A DNA stretch of 64,000 nucleotides from NCBI RefSeq assembly GCF_022095615.2, contig NZ_CP155559.1:4741501-4805500 (forward strand), in the 5' to 3' direction. This document shows positions 35,995 through 45,586 of this stretch, piece by piece. The position numbers were made by a program, and so were the translations under genes. This stretch comes from Bacillus thuringiensis. Its GTDB lineage: Bacteria > Bacillota > Bacilli > Bacillales > Bacillaceae_G. Under the pieces are notes generated by a model. That model had not been told where the DNA came from. It did not search any database and was given only the letters and a program-made list of their open reading frames with translations. The first letter of the stretch is position 1; each line of letters begins with the position of its first letter.

Positions 35995-37425
35995 TCACAC
36001 TGCTTTTTCTTTATTCGTTACAGCTGGCTTATCCCAACACTCTGTATTCGTTAAACCAGGAATAGAATCTGCACTGAAGACTGGATCTTTCCCTTGTTTC
36101 TTTTGCTTTACATAGTCCGCCAATGCAGCGTATGCAAATCGTCCAAGAAGTGTAATCGCAATTAAGTTTGTGATTACCATTAGACCCATAAATAAATCTG
36201 CCATATTCCATACGACTTTAAGCGTCGCAACAGAACCGAATAATACCATTCCCACTACCGCAATACGGTAAATCATTAACCAAGTTTTACTTTGTTTAAT
36301 GAATTCAATATTCGTTTCACCATAATAGTAGTTTCCTAGAAGTGAACTAAATGCAAATAAGAAAATAATAATCGCTAGGAAGCTACTTGCCCATGGGCCG
36401 ATTTGTGAACTTAATGCATTTTGCGTTAATTCAATACCTTCTAAATTTGTTGCTTTATATGCACCAGAACATAGTACGATAAACGCCGTTGATGTACATA
36501 CTAAGAATGTATCTACTAACACTCCAATTGTTTGAATAAAACCTTGTTTCGCTGGATGCGTTACATCAGCTGTTGCTGCCGCGTTCGGCGCACTACCCAT
36601 ACCTGCTTCATTCGCAAATAAGCCGCGCTGAATACCAAACTTCATTGCAGCACCGATACCGCCACCTACAGCTGAATCTAAACCGAATGCACCTTTAAAG
36701 ATTTCTGTGAACACATCTGGTATTAAATAGAAGTTTTTAATGACAACAAAAATAGCTACCGCAATATAAATAAGCGCCATTGGCGGAACAATCATTTCCG
36801 ACATACGTGCAATGCTTTTTACACCACCAAAAATAATAACCGCAACTAATGCAGCTAATACAATTCCAACAATATAACGTTCTAAACCAAATGCATTTTC
36901 AAACGCTAACGTTACTGTATTCGCTTGTACTGAGTTAAAAATTAAACCGTAACTAATTGTAATAAGGATAGAGAACCAAATTCCCATCCAACGTTTATTT
37001 AAACCTTTTTCCATATAATAAGCAGGACCACCACGGAAGCCACTGCCATCTTTTACTTTATAAATTTGGGCAAGCGTACTTTCTACGAAACTTGAAGACG
37101 CTCCGATAATCGCAATCACCCACATCCAAAATACTGCGCCAGGTCCTCCCATAGAAATAGCTAACGCTACACCGGCTAAGTTCCCGATTCCAATACGAGC
37201 CGCTGAACTCATACAGAACGCTTGGAAAGAAGATACACTACCTTTTTTACGTGTCTTTCCAGTTAATCCATCACTCATTAAACGAATCATTTCCCCTAAA
37301 TGAGTAAGTTGTACAAATTTCAATTTAATAGAAAAATAAAGACCTAAACCAATTAACATTGCGATAAGAATATATGACCAAAGAATTGTATTCGTTGATG
37401 AAACGAATTGTTCTAAAATATTCAT
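35995..37425 (-). CDS. Sodium:alanine/glycine symporter (AGCS family), copy 3
   Basis: The 476-residue protein is highly similar to copy 1 along its whole length, including the C-terminal KQKKQGKDPVF and NTECWD segments shared by all three. Signatures are FQAFCMSSAARIGIGNLAGVALA and FANEAGMGSAPNAAATADVTHP. GGAGGGGG lies before the ATG. Three AGCS genes within 12 kb suggest paralogues with different amino-acid range or regulation. Confidence 0.93.
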   Translation of the reverse strand: MNILEQFVSSTNTILWSYILIAMLIGLGLYFSIKLKFVQLTHLGEMIRLMSDGLTGKTRKKGSVSSFQAFCMSSAARIGIGNLAGVALAISMGGPGAVFWMWVIAIIGASSSFVESTLAQIYKVKDGSGFRGGPAYYMEKGLNKRWMGIWFSILITISYGLIFNSVQANTVTLAFENAFGLERYIVGIVLAALVAVIIFGGVKSIARMSEMIVPPMALIYIAVAIFVVIKNFYLIPDVFTEIFKGAFGLDSAVGGGIGAAMKFGIQRGLFANEAGMGSAPNAAATADVTHPAKQGFIQTIGVLVDTFLVCTSTAFIVLCSGAYKATNLEGIELTQNALSSQIGPWASSFLAIIIFLFAFSSLLGNYYYGETNIEFIKQSKTWLMIYRIAVVGMVLFGSVATLKVVWNMADLFMGLMVITNLIAITLLGRFAYAALADYVKQKKQGKDPVFSADSIPGLTNTECWDKPAVTNKEKAV

Positions 37426-37607
37426 ACAATTAACCCCCTCCTTTTCTCCATAAATCGAATTATATTTAAAAAATATTTAAAAATCAACATTTTTCGACAA
37501 TTTTCTCTTTTCCAAATACTAGGGTTTTTTAGAACAACTATGTTTTTATGACTTACGTTTCCTCAACTACACATACTAAAACAAAAAACAAATTCCTAAA
37601 CAACCCA

Positions 37608-37655
37608 TTGACAAAAATACCTACCTGTAACTATAATGATTACAACAAGTTGTAA
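37608..37655 (+). promoter_or_regulatory. Promoter with downstream palindromic operator
   Basis: TTGACA (37608-37613) and TATAAT (37632-37637), spacer 18, are followed 2 bases later by TTACAACAAGTTGTAA (37640-37655), a palindrome over the transcription start. It drives the NmrA-like gene and is placed for repression. Confidence 0.75.
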
Positions 37656-37726
37656 CAAACCTAATTATAATGCATTCATTTACTTTCAGATATACACTTT
37701 AACAAAACACTTTGGAGGGATTTATT

Positions 37727-38365
37727 ATGAAAATCGGAGTTATCGGAGCAACTGGTAAAGCAGGAAGTCGTATTTTAAAAGAAGCATTAGATCGCGGACA
37801 TGAAGTAACTGCAATCGTAAGAAATGCTGCAAAAATTACAGAAGAAAACGTAAATATTCTAGAGAAAGATGTATTCTCTCTTACATCTAACGACCTACAA
37901 GCATTCGATGTAGTTGTAAATGCGTTCGGTGCTCCAGCAGGAGAAGAACACCTTCACGTAGATGCAGGAAACGTACTAATTGAAGCTATGAAAGGTGCAC
38001 CAAATACAAAATTACTTGTAGTTGGCGGAGCTGGAAGCTTATTTGTAGACGAAGAGAAAACAACACGTGTATTTGAGACACCAGGTTTCCCAGGCGAATA
38101 CCTTGCAACAGCTCAAAACCAAGGTAAAAACTTAGAAATCTTACAACAAACAAACGACATCACTTGGACATTCATCAGCCCTTCTGCACTATTTGCATTA
38201 GGAAAACGTACTGGTTCTTACAAAGCTGGTAAAGACAATCTTCTTGTTAACTCAAAAGGCGATAGCTACGTAAGCTACGAAGACTTCGCAGTAGCAGCAC
38301 TTGATGAAATCGAAAATCCAAAACATGTAAACGAACGCTTCACAGTTGTTTCTGAAGCAGAATAA
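37727..38365 (+). CDS. NmrA-like NAD(P)-binding reductase (YwnB-like)
   Basis: The 212-residue atypical short-chain dehydrogenase has the dinucleotide motif GVIGATGKAGSRI (residues 4-16), an acidic/basic end of strand 2 (VRN) and VVGGAGSLFV. The usual YxxxK catalytic pair is not evident, as in NmrA/HSCARG relatives that sense redox state or reduce quinones and flavins. TTGGAGGGA precedes the ATG at 37727. A palindrome right after the -10 suggests control by a MarR- or DUF24-type repressor encoded elsewhere. Confidence 0.88.
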   Translation: MKIGVIGATGKAGSRILKEALDRGHEVTAIVRNAAKITEENVNILEKDVFSLTSNDLQAFDVVVNAFGAPAGEEHLHVDAGNVLIEAMKGAPNTKLLVVGGAGSLFVDEEKTTRVFETPGFPGEYLATAQNQGKNLEILQQTNDITWTFISPSALFALGKRTGSYKAGKDNLLVNSKGDSYVSYEDFAVAALDEIENPKHVNERFTVVSEAE

Positions 38366-38370
38366 TAAAG

Positions 38371-38407
38371 AAAAGCTCGTAAAACATAATGTTTTACGAG
38401 CTTTTTT
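38371..38407. terminator. Bidirectional terminator
   Basis: Stem AAAAGCTCGTAAAAC/GTTTTACGAGCTTTT between the NmrA-like gene and the convergent M60 protease gene. Confidence 0.9.
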
Positions 38408-38408
38408 A

Positions 38409-41400
38409 TCATTTCACTTGCTCTAAACCATTTGGAGTAATCTTGAAGGAAATCTCTTTAAATTTCTTCGAATCTCCTTTTCCAAGTAACTCACCAGTTT
38501 TATACCAACTTAAACGATCAGATTCTGCATGATATACTTTCACTACATCCCCATACTGGAACGCCATACCATTTACTTGCTCTGCAAAATTCTTTGAGGT
38601 CTCTTGTCCTTCTGCCGTTACATGTTTTTTCTCTTTTCCTTCTCCATCATATAACGTAATTCCCATATATAGTTCATTGTTAAAGTAGCTATGAATTTGT
38701 TCATTTGTATATGTTACATGCAATTTCTTTTCGTCATGATTCAACGTTACAATCGAACGAATACTATTACTTAGCCCCTGATATACTAAACTATCTCCAT
38801 ATGTTACTTCTACTGGAACTTCTGTCACTTTCTTATTTCCAAAACGATCTTTCGTTTCTACTTTTACTGTTTGTTTACCGATTTTTGATGTATCTAGTTT
38901 TTCTACAAAACCTACTACTTCTCCATTCTGAACTTCAACAAACTCCTTCGCATCCAGCGTTTCGCTATTTGTTCCAATTACTACTGTTTGCGGTTTCACT
39001 TTTATTGTTTGTTCCCCATCTAACCTTTCAAATCCGTTTTCAGTAATTTTAAAGACTAGTTCCTGTATTTCTTTATTTTTCCCTTCTCCCGCATATACAT
39101 CTTTTTGATACCAATGTAAGCGAGAAGACTCTGCATGATATACTTTCACCACATCTCCATACTCAAATGTAAGTCCATTCACTTCCTTAGCAAAAGCTTT
39201 CGTATTCTCTAAACCTTTTACCGCTACATTTTTCTTCTCGCTTCCATCTTTACCGTACAATGTGAATTCAAAATACTTCTCATCTTTAAAGTAATCATGA
39301 ATTAAATTTTTTGTATCTGTTGCACTAATTTTTTTCGTATCATGATGTAGAGTTACGATCGACTTCAGGTTCCCATCGCTATAGTTCAATCCATACACAA
39401 GTAAACTATCTCCATATGTTACTTCTACTGGAACTTCTGTCACTTTTTTATTCCCGAAACGATCTTTTGTTTCTATTTTTACTGTTTGTTCACCGATTTT
39501 TGATGTATCTGGTTTTTCTACAAACCCGATTACTTCTCCATCTTTCACTTCAACAAAGTTTTTCGCATCTAATTTTTCTACTTCTGTTCCGACTACTATT
39601 TTTTGTGGTTTTGCCGTTACTTCTTGCTGAGTTTCCACTCGTTCGAAACCTTGCTCTGTAACTTTAAAGAATACTTCGTTAACACCATACTTAGCGTCAA
39701 TTAATTCATTCTTTTTATACACTTTAAATCTATCAAACTCTCTTTGATATACTTTTACTACATCGCCATATTCAAAAGTCATTCCATTGAATTGTTCTGC
39801 GAATCCTTTTGTATTTTCAAATCCCTTTACTGACACTTCTTTCTTTTCTTTTCCATCTTTATCGTATACAGTCATTCCCATATACTTTTGTTCTTTAAAT
39901 GACGTATGCGCCGAGCCTTCTGCGCCAGTTGTACTAAATTTCTTTTCTTCATGATTTAACGTTACAACTGACTTTATATTACTTCCGCCATAACTTGTAC
40001 CAAAGAACATAATGCTATCTCCGTAAATTACTTCCAGTGGCACTTCCGTCACTTGCTTATTTCCAAAACGATCTTTCGTTTCTACTTTTACTGTTTGTTC
40101 ACCGATTTTTGATGTATCTGGTTTTTCTACAAAACCGATTACTTCTCCGCCTTTTACTTCAACAAAGTTTTTGGCATCTAGCTTTTCTACTTCTGTTCCG
40201 ACTACTACCGTTTGTGGTTTTGCTGTTACTTCCTGTAGCATGTCCATTCTCTCAAAACCTTTTTCTGTTACTTTGAAGAATAGTTCTTTTGCCCCTTTTT
40301 CCTCACCTTGACCAGTAAGGGTATTATTTTGATACCATTTCAAACGAACCGGTTCTGCGTGGAATACTTTCACTACATCTCCATACTCGAACTGCATACC
40401 ATTCACTTGCTTCGCAAAGTTCTTTGATGTTTCTTGTCCTTCTGCTGTTACATGCTTTTTCTCTTTTCCTTCTCCATCGTATAACGTGATCCCCATGTAG
40501 AGCTCTTTATTAAAATATTCATGAATTTCGCTATCCATATCAGTTACATGGAATCTCTTCTCTTCGTGCTTTAAAGTTACAATTGAAGCAATATCATCGC
40601 CATATCCTGCATATGCAATACTATCTCCATAAACCACTTCTAATGGCACTTCTGTTACTTGCTTATTTCCAAAACGATCTTTCGTTTCTACTTTTACTGT
40701 TTGTTTTCCGACTTTTGATGTAGTTGGTTTTTCTACAAATCCGATTATTTCCCCATCTTTCACTTCAACAAAATCTTTCGCTTCTAGTTTTTCTACTTCT
40801 GTTCCGACTACTACTGTTTGTGGCTTTGCTGTTACTTCTTGCAATGATTTTAATCTTTCAAATCCATTTTCAGTAATTTTGAAGAATAATTCTTTTATTT
40901 CTTTATTTTTTCCTTCTCCCACATATAAACCTTTTTGATACCAATGTAAACGTGAAGACTCTGCATGGTATACTTTCACCACATCTCCATATTCAAATGC
41001 TAACCCATTCAATTCCTTGGCAAGAGCTTCTGTATTCTCCAAGCCTTTTACTTCTATATTTTTCTTCTCTTTTCCCTCTTTATTGTACAAGGCGAATTCA
41101 AAATACTTCCCATCTCCAAAGTAATCATGGATCAAATTACTCGTATCTGTCGCACTCATTTTTTTCGTATCATGATGTAACGTTATAATTGATTTCATAT
41201 CGTCAGTGCCATAACTTAATCCGTATACAAGTAGGCTATCTCCATACGTTACTGTTAGAGGTACTTCTGTCACTTTCTTATTCCCAAAACGATCTTTCGT
41301 TTCTACTTTTACTTTTTGTTCACCGATTTTTATTGTATTCGGCTTTTCTACAAACCCGATTACTTCTCCATCTTTCACTTCAACAAAATCTTTCGCTTCT

Positions 41401-43430
41401 AACTTTTCAACATCTGTTCCAATTATTATCTTTTGTGGCACTGCCGTTACTTCTTGCTGGGCTTCCATTCTCTCAAAGCCCTTTTCTGTTACTTTAAATA
41501 ATAATTCTTGCTCTACCTTCGCCTTACCTTGGCCGATAAAGTCATTATTTTGATACCAATTAAAGCGATCTGATTCAGCGTGATACACTTTCACTACATC
41601 ACCATATTCGAACTCTAACCCATTAATTGATTTCGCGAATTCTTCCGCATTTTCAACACCTTTTACTGTTGCTTTCTTTTTCTCATTTCCATTTTGGTCT
41701 AGTAATGAGAATTCAAAATACGTATCTTCTTTAAAATAATAATGCACTGGATTTGAATCAGCCATCGCACTAAACTTTTTCTGATCATGTTGCAGTGTTA
41801 CGATTGATTTAATATTAGTATCATAATTAAGCCCTTTGAATACTAAGCTATCACCATAACCGACATTTGCTACAACCGGAATTAAATTCTTATTACCTTT
41901 TTCATCTATAATTTCTACTTTTACAGTTTTTTCTCCAACTTCAGGCTTGCCTTGTGTAATCACACCTGTTGTTTTTACACCTTCCCCTAAATTCTTTACA
42001 AGTTCTTTTGCTTTTTTCTCATCATATGTAGTACCGATTACTACATTTTGTATTTTTTCATTATTTGGCTCGCCATATGGAACTTCATATAACTCAATTT
42101 GTTTTTCACGAATTGGATTGCTATCTGTAGATAACCAAATTTCTTTTTCTAATTTTGGTAAATTTAATTTTTCAATCTTTTCTCTCGTAGCATCATTTGC
42201 AATTAATCCCCATTTATCAAAGAAAGGAATTAAATTTTGTCCTGCCACTTTTGACGTCATATAAATAAACATCTGCTTTTTCTCTTCATCAGATTTAGGC
42301 AGTTCTGTATCATGTAGCAAACGATACATTTGATGTAAATTCGGATAGAATTGATCCCCATAGGCTAAATGCAACTGCCAAAACATAACTAACTTCTCAA
42401 ATACATCCATCTTCTCTTGTGCATCCGGTTTACCTAAATAAGCAAATGCAGCTTCATAGCGCTCCTCTTGCTCTAACCTTGTTTTATGCCCGAATGTAGT
42501 TTGAACTGCCAAAGAATAAATATTAACGGTTACTTCTCCAAGCCCATCCCATAACCAAGTGTCCTGTTGATGTTGATGTCCCACTTCATGCCAAGGCCCC
42601 CATCCATCATTAGTTAACTCTTCTAGATTTAGTACTGACTCTAAATTCCCTTTACTATAAGCCGTTCGATAATAAGTCGCATACATATAATTGTCCGTAT
42701 ACCAGTCTTCAACAAAATGAATGGAATGTTTACCTTGATTCGCAACACCCGCACCATCTTTTGATAAACCTGATATTTTATGTTCTATATTAATTATTTC
42801 ATCGTGTTTCTTTAATAAAGCAGCTGGATCTTCTTGCTTCAAATGTTCCGCTACAGTTTCAGGATGCATAGTTAATAAACTATTTTCTCCTTTCATTTCT
42901 ATTGCATATGGATCAGGATTATCTGCCAACATACGTTTCCAATCTTTTGTCGTATGCTTTCCTAAAATAAATAAAGGATTTGGTGTACCACCTTTTTTCA
43001 CTTTAGCGACTACTTCTCCTGTGTTGTGATAATTATAAAAGTATAATAGTCCCCCATTTGAAGAAGAAATTTTATTCTCACCAGGATTTAAATTGAATTG
43101 TTTAGGTTCTTCTTTTTCATAAGAATATGTACCAATATAAGCTTTAATCTGTTGAGTCCCTTCTACTTGAATAACTACTTCTTCACCTGGCTTTACATAA
43201 ATGCCCGTTGGTTCATAAGGAGAAAAACTCATTCGACGCTGATGCAACTCACGCATCCCTTCTACATCACCTTTTGGCAGCAATTGATACACTCGCTCTT
43301 CTTGCTGTTTCTCCTTACCTTCAATCGTCATCTCTGCATACACCTTAGGTAATTCAAGTCCATATGGCGTTAATAACGTAGCTAAACAAACACCAGCCAC
43401 TAATACCCTACTCGTCTTTTTCTTCGACAT
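38409..43430 (-). CDS. Secreted M60 (enhancin-like) metalloprotease with six mucin-binding repeat units
   Basis: This 1673-residue protein has a signal peptide (ending near KVYAE), an N-terminal M60-associated region, and a peptidase M60 domain with HEVGHQHQ (residues 281-285 for HEVGH) and the downstream Glu in WLWDGLGEVTVN. M60/enhancin proteases cut mucin-type glycoproteins. From about residue 456, six units of about 204 residues follow, each an Ig-like spacer (QKIIIGTDVEKLEAKDFVEV kind) and a putative mucin/carbohydrate-binding module starting YGDS at residues 525, 728, 934, 1136, 1338 and 1543. There is no LPXTG or C-terminal anchor. It is more than twice the length of typical enhancins. 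GAGGGG-like bases precede the ATG. Confidence 0.92.
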   Translation of the reverse strand: MSKKKTSRVLVAGVCLATLLTPYGLELPKVYAEMTIEGKEKQQEERVYQLLPKGDVEGMRELHQRRMSFSPYEPTGIYVKPGEEVVIQVEGTQQIKAYIGTYSYEKEEPKQFNLNPGENKISSSNGGLLYFYNYHNTGEVVAKVKKGGTPNPLFILGKHTTKDWKRMLADNPDPYAIEMKGENSLLTMHPETVAEHLKQEDPAALLKKHDEIINIEHKISGLSKDGAGVANQGKHSIHFVEDWYTDNYMYATYYRTAYSKGNLESVLNLEELTNDGWGPWHEVGHQHQQDTWLWDGLGEVTVNIYSLAVQTTFGHKTRLEQEERYEAAFAYLGKPDAQEKMDVFEKLVMFWQLHLAYGDQFYPNLHQMYRLLHDTELPKSDEEKKQMFIYMTSKVAGQNLIPFFDKWGLIANDATREKIEKLNLPKLEKEIWLSTDSNPIREKQIELYEVPYGEPNNEKIQNVVIGTTYDEKKAKELVKNLGEGVKTTGVITQGKPEVGEKTVKVEIIDEKGNKNLIPVVANVGYGDSLVFKGLNYDTNIKSIVTLQHDQKKFSAMADSNPVHYYFKEDTYFEFSLLDQNGNEKKKATVKGVENAEEFAKSINGLEFEYGDVVKVYHAESDRFNWYQNNDFIGQGKAKVEQELLFKVTEKGFERMEAQQEVTAVPQKIIIGTDVEKLEAKDFVEVKDGEVIGFVEKPNTIKIGEQKVKVETKDRFGNKKVTEVPLTVTYGDSLLVYGLSYGTDDMKSIITLHHDTKKMSATDTSNLIHDYFGDGKYFEFALYNKEGKEKKNIEVKGLENTEALAKELNGLAFEYGDVVKVYHAESSRLHWYQKGLYVGEGKNKEIKELFFKITENGFERLKSLQEVTAKPQTVVVGTEVEKLEAKDFVEVKDGEIIGFVEKPTTSKVGKQTVKVETKDRFGNKQVTEVPLEVVYGDSIAYAGYGDDIASIVTLKHEEKRFHVTDMDSEIHEYFNKELYMGITLYDGEGKEKKHVTAEGQETSKNFAKQVNGMQFEYGDVVKVFHAEPVRLKWYQNNTLTGQGEEKGAKELFFKVTEKGFERMDMLQEVTAKPQTVVVGTEVEKLDAKNFVEVKGGEVIGFVEKPDTSKIGEQTVKVETKDRFGNKQVTEVPLEVIYGDSIMFFGTSYGGSNIKSVVTLNHEEKKFSTTGAEGSAHTSFKEQKYMGMTVYDKDGKEKKEVSVKGFENTKGFAEQFNGMTFEYGDVVKVYQREFDRFKVYKKNELIDAKYGVNEVFFKVTEQGFERVETQQEVTAKPQKIVVGTEVEKLDAKNFVEVKDGEVIGFVEKPDTSKIGEQTVKIETKDRFGNKKVTEVPVEVTYGDSLLVYGLNYSDGNLKSIVTLHHDTKKISATDTKNLIHDYFKDEKYFEFTLYGKDGSEKKNVAVKGLENTKAFAKEVNGLTFEYGDVVKVYHAESSRLHWYQKDVYAGEGKNKEIQELVFKITENGFERLDGEQTIKVKPQTVVIGTNSETLDAKEFVEVQNGEVVGFVEKLDTSKIGKQTVKVETKDRFGNKKVTEVPVEVTYGDSLVYQGLSNSIRSIVTLNHDEKKLHVTYTNEQIHSYFNNELYMGITLYDGEGKEKKHVTAEGQETSKNFAEQVNGMAFQYGDVVKVYHAESDRLSWYKTGELLGKGDSKKFKEISFKITPNGLEQVK
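38410..42060 (-). repeat. Six tandem units of about 610 bp in the M60 gene
   Basis: Units start about 606-618 bases apart (YGDS codons near 41858, 41248, 40630, 40025, 39418 and 38803). The spacer segment for KVETKDRFGNKKVTEVP is almost identical in five units, while the binding modules differ more. This could allow copy-number change by recombination. Confidence 0.85.
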
Positions 43431-43900
43431 AATCTGTGTCCCCTGTTCCTTTATTTAGAGAAACTATCCTATATATTCATTTAATAAGTAATCCTATTAT
43501 TTTTATAAAAACATTTAATGAATAGACTAACACCTCGCGCACCTGTATCTATTACTACCGCATTCCCCTCCATGTATTCGCTTTCTTACATTGTAAAATT
43601 TTTATGTAATATGCCCCCCTCACTTCTCTCTATTTGTGATGAGTTCTCTTCGTACATAAAAAGAGAATAGTAAAAGATATAATTTAGTATTGTCATCTAT
43701 ACATCTAAAAATAAAATAGCAATAGAATCTTACATTTTCTTCATATATGACCATCTATAGGTAGTTTTTCCAACTGAATTGTACACGCTTTACACTTTGT
43801 TTGATAGCACTCCCAATCAGAATAATGTTACAATTTTGTGAATTTAATCCAATAATCTTAACGTTACGATTAATGGTATTTAACATTATTTTAAAATAAA
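43431..43900 (-). other. Upstream region of the M60 gene, no gene seen
   Basis: AT-rich spacer of about 470 bases. Near 43590 a dyad TTACATTGTAAAATTTTTATGTAA is visible. I saw no clear PlcR box (TATGNANNNNTNCATA) and no ORF with a ribosome-binding site. Confidence 0.4.
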
Positions 43901-43942
43901 AACCTATCAAAAAAGATGCTACTCTTTTTTGATAGGTTTTTA
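43901..43942. terminator. Strong bidirectional terminator
   Basis: A 16-bp perfect stem (AACCTATCAAAAAAGA and its complement) just after the acetyltransferase gene on the minus strand. Confidence 0.9.
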
Positions 43943-44410
43943 TTAATCCAATATACGTTTCATTATAAATCCTTTTCCATTTATCCATTCGCCTTCAATT
44001 TCACCAGTTAAATGGAATCCAATTGATTCATATAATTTTTGGGCAAGTTTATTCTCTGGATGTATACTTAAATATATAACTTTTCGATCATATTCTTTTT
44101 GTAAATATTCTATTAGCAAATGTAATAATGGTTTTGCATAACCTTTACCTTGGCAATTACTATCAATCATAAACTGATTTAAATATACAGCCTTCTCTTT
44201 TTCTTCCAACCAACCGTACATGGCATATCCGATTGGCGTTTCACCATCATAAAACCCTACTGAAGTAGCCTCACCTTTATATTTTGTACCAGCATCAACT
44301 AAACACTCTGCAACTGTACTTTCAATAAATGCAAGCTGCTCTCCGGTTACTTTCAAATTAGCAATTTCATTTCGATTTTCATTCGTTATTTTATAAATAT
44401 AAAGAGCCAT
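43943..44410 (-). CDS. GNAT acetyltransferase (BltD/spermine acetyltransferase-like)
   Basis: The 155-residue protein has the GNAT core: strand GYAMYGWLEEKEKAVYLNQFMI, the acetyl-CoA loop DSNCQGKGYAKPLLHLLIEYL (Q-x-x-G-x-G/A form) and LAQKLYESIGFHLTGEIEG. It resembles Bacillus polyamine acetyltransferases such as BltD, though specificity is inferred. GAGGGAAT precedes the ATG. It is monocistronic. Confidence 0.87.
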   Translation of the reverse strand: MALYIYKITNENRNEIANLKVTGEQLAFIESTVAECLVDAGTKYKGEATSVGFYDGETPIGYAMYGWLEEKEKAVYLNQFMIDSNCQGKGYAKPLLHLLIEYLQKEYDRKVIYLSIHPENKLAQKLYESIGFHLTGEIEGEWINGKGFIMKRILD

Positions 44411-44517
44411 AATTCCCTCTCTCTTTCTAATTTCTCAGTTTCATTATACCTTACGGTGGTGTAATGAAACCAAAATAAACTAATTCTAATTCTTTTCGCG
44501 GCAAAAATTCAAACGAA

Positions 44518-44549
44518 TAAAAAAGCACTGGCACACGCCAATGCTTTTT
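44518..44549 (-). terminator. Terminator after thioester-domain gene
   Basis: Stem AAAGCATTGGC/GCCAGTGCTTT on the minus strand followed by TTTATT. Confidence 0.8.
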
Positions 44550-44551
44550 CA

Positions 44552-45472
44552 TTATCTCTTTTGATTCGGTTTATGCGGTTCGTTTGGAGTATGTGGTTTA
44601 TTATTATGATCATGACCATTTTCTTTTTTCCAGCTCACTGATAACTCCGGACTTGTTTTTTCTTCACTACGCTCAAGTAATACTACTGCATTTTGAATTG
44701 TCGGTGTGCCTTTATGTGCAATCCCTTGTAACTTCGTTAAATTCCCTGATACTTTAAAGCTAAATCCACCAGCTGGTGTCTGTTTCGGAATTAAGATACG
44801 GAACTTTTCTCCTACATTGAATTCCGTTTTCGCTTCGCCTTTTTCATTTACAAACTTCGCGCCCGCTGGTGCACCTGTTGCTTGCACTTTATATGTTCCA
44901 CTTTTCGCGTTTGTTTCTACTGTGTATAAACCTGTTTCAAAGAAATCATTTTTCAATACTGCTTGTTGTTCTTCCGATGGTACTACACTCATCGTAATTT
45001 CTTGTAAATCTTCACTAGCACTTGCTTTTGCAACAATGTCTTTCGTTACCTTTTCTACGTTTTTATTTCGGAAATCTAAATCATTAATATCGATTTGTTT
45101 TAACGCATTCCATACTGCAAGCTGTGTTGCATAATGGGCATCTCTCCAATCAGAAACACCTAATTCTTGCGGGCTCTTTTGTGGATATCCATTTAATAAT
45201 ACACGGTATACGTTAATATCCACTTTGCCCATTTCCGGTAAATCTTGACCGCTTGGAGATTTCAAATCTACATTTAAGCAAAAGGCAATTTTACCATCTG
45301 CCGTTTTAATAAGCTCTGTTCGAATTGGTTTCTTCTTTGACCTACTATAACTCCAATCCATTTCATACTTTGTATGATCCATAACTTCCGCGAATACTTT
45401 TTGAAGTGGGAATAACACAAATAAAACACTTAAAAACATAGCTAAAAGTTTGAACGATTGCTTTATATTCAT
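44552..45472 (-). CDS. Cys-Gln thioester-domain (TQXA) surface protein
   Basis: The 306-residue protein has a signal peptide (MNIKQSFKLLAMFLSVLFVL, cleavage near VFAE). The thioester domain has the reactive Cys in AFCLN (about C65) and the Gln in YATQLAVWNAL (about Q117); such domains form an internal thioester that can bind host or surface amines covalently. A second beta-rich domain (residues 170-275, GTYKVQATGAPAGAKFVNEKG) resembles Ig-like folds. The C terminus is a His/Asn/Pro-rich tail without an LPXTG motif, so anchoring is unclear. The ATG at 45472 fits AAGGGG upstream better than the GTG at 45478. Confidence 0.87.
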   Translation of the reverse strand: MNIKQSFKLLAMFLSVLFVLFPLQKVFAEVMDHTKYEMDWSYSRSKKKPIRTELIKTADGKIAFCLNVDLKSPSGQDLPEMGKVDINVYRVLLNGYPQKSPQELGVSDWRDAHYATQLAVWNALKQIDINDLDFRNKNVEKVTKDIVAKASASEDLQEITMSVVPSEEQQAVLKNDFFETGLYTVETNAKSGTYKVQATGAPAGAKFVNEKGEAKTEFNVGEKFRILIPKQTPAGGFSFKVSGNLTKLQGIAHKGTPTIQNAVVLLERSEEKTSPELSVSWKKENGHDHNNKPHTPNEPHKPNQKR

Positions 45473-45539
45473 GTTCACAGCCCCTTAATAACAAACTTAA
45501 TACTAAGTAGTATTTAATTAGAAAATATTTTTATGCACA

Positions 45540-45572
45540 AAAAAAAAGAGTGCATAAAAGCACTCTTTTTCT
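45540..45572 (-). terminator. Terminator after aldo/keto reductase
   Basis: Stem AAAGAGTGC/GCACTCTTT followed on the minus strand by TTTTT. Confidence 0.88.
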
Positions 45573-45586
45573 TTCTTACTTTAATC

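Noticed and set aside
38410..42060. Regular repeats that could suggest a CRISPR array
   Set aside because: Units of about 610 bp are in-frame protein modules of the M60 protease; no short repeat-spacer pattern.
43431..43900. PlcR box upstream of the M60 protease gene
   Set aside because: No TATGNANNNNTNCATA match was found; only partial TATG and CATA words.
43755..43988. ORF of 77 codons on the minus strand
   Set aside because: It starts inside the acetyltransferase gene in another frame and runs through its terminator; no ribosome-binding site.
44706..45134. ORF of 142 codons opposite the thioester protein gene
   Set aside because: Antisense to a protein with clear domain motifs; no ribosome-binding site.
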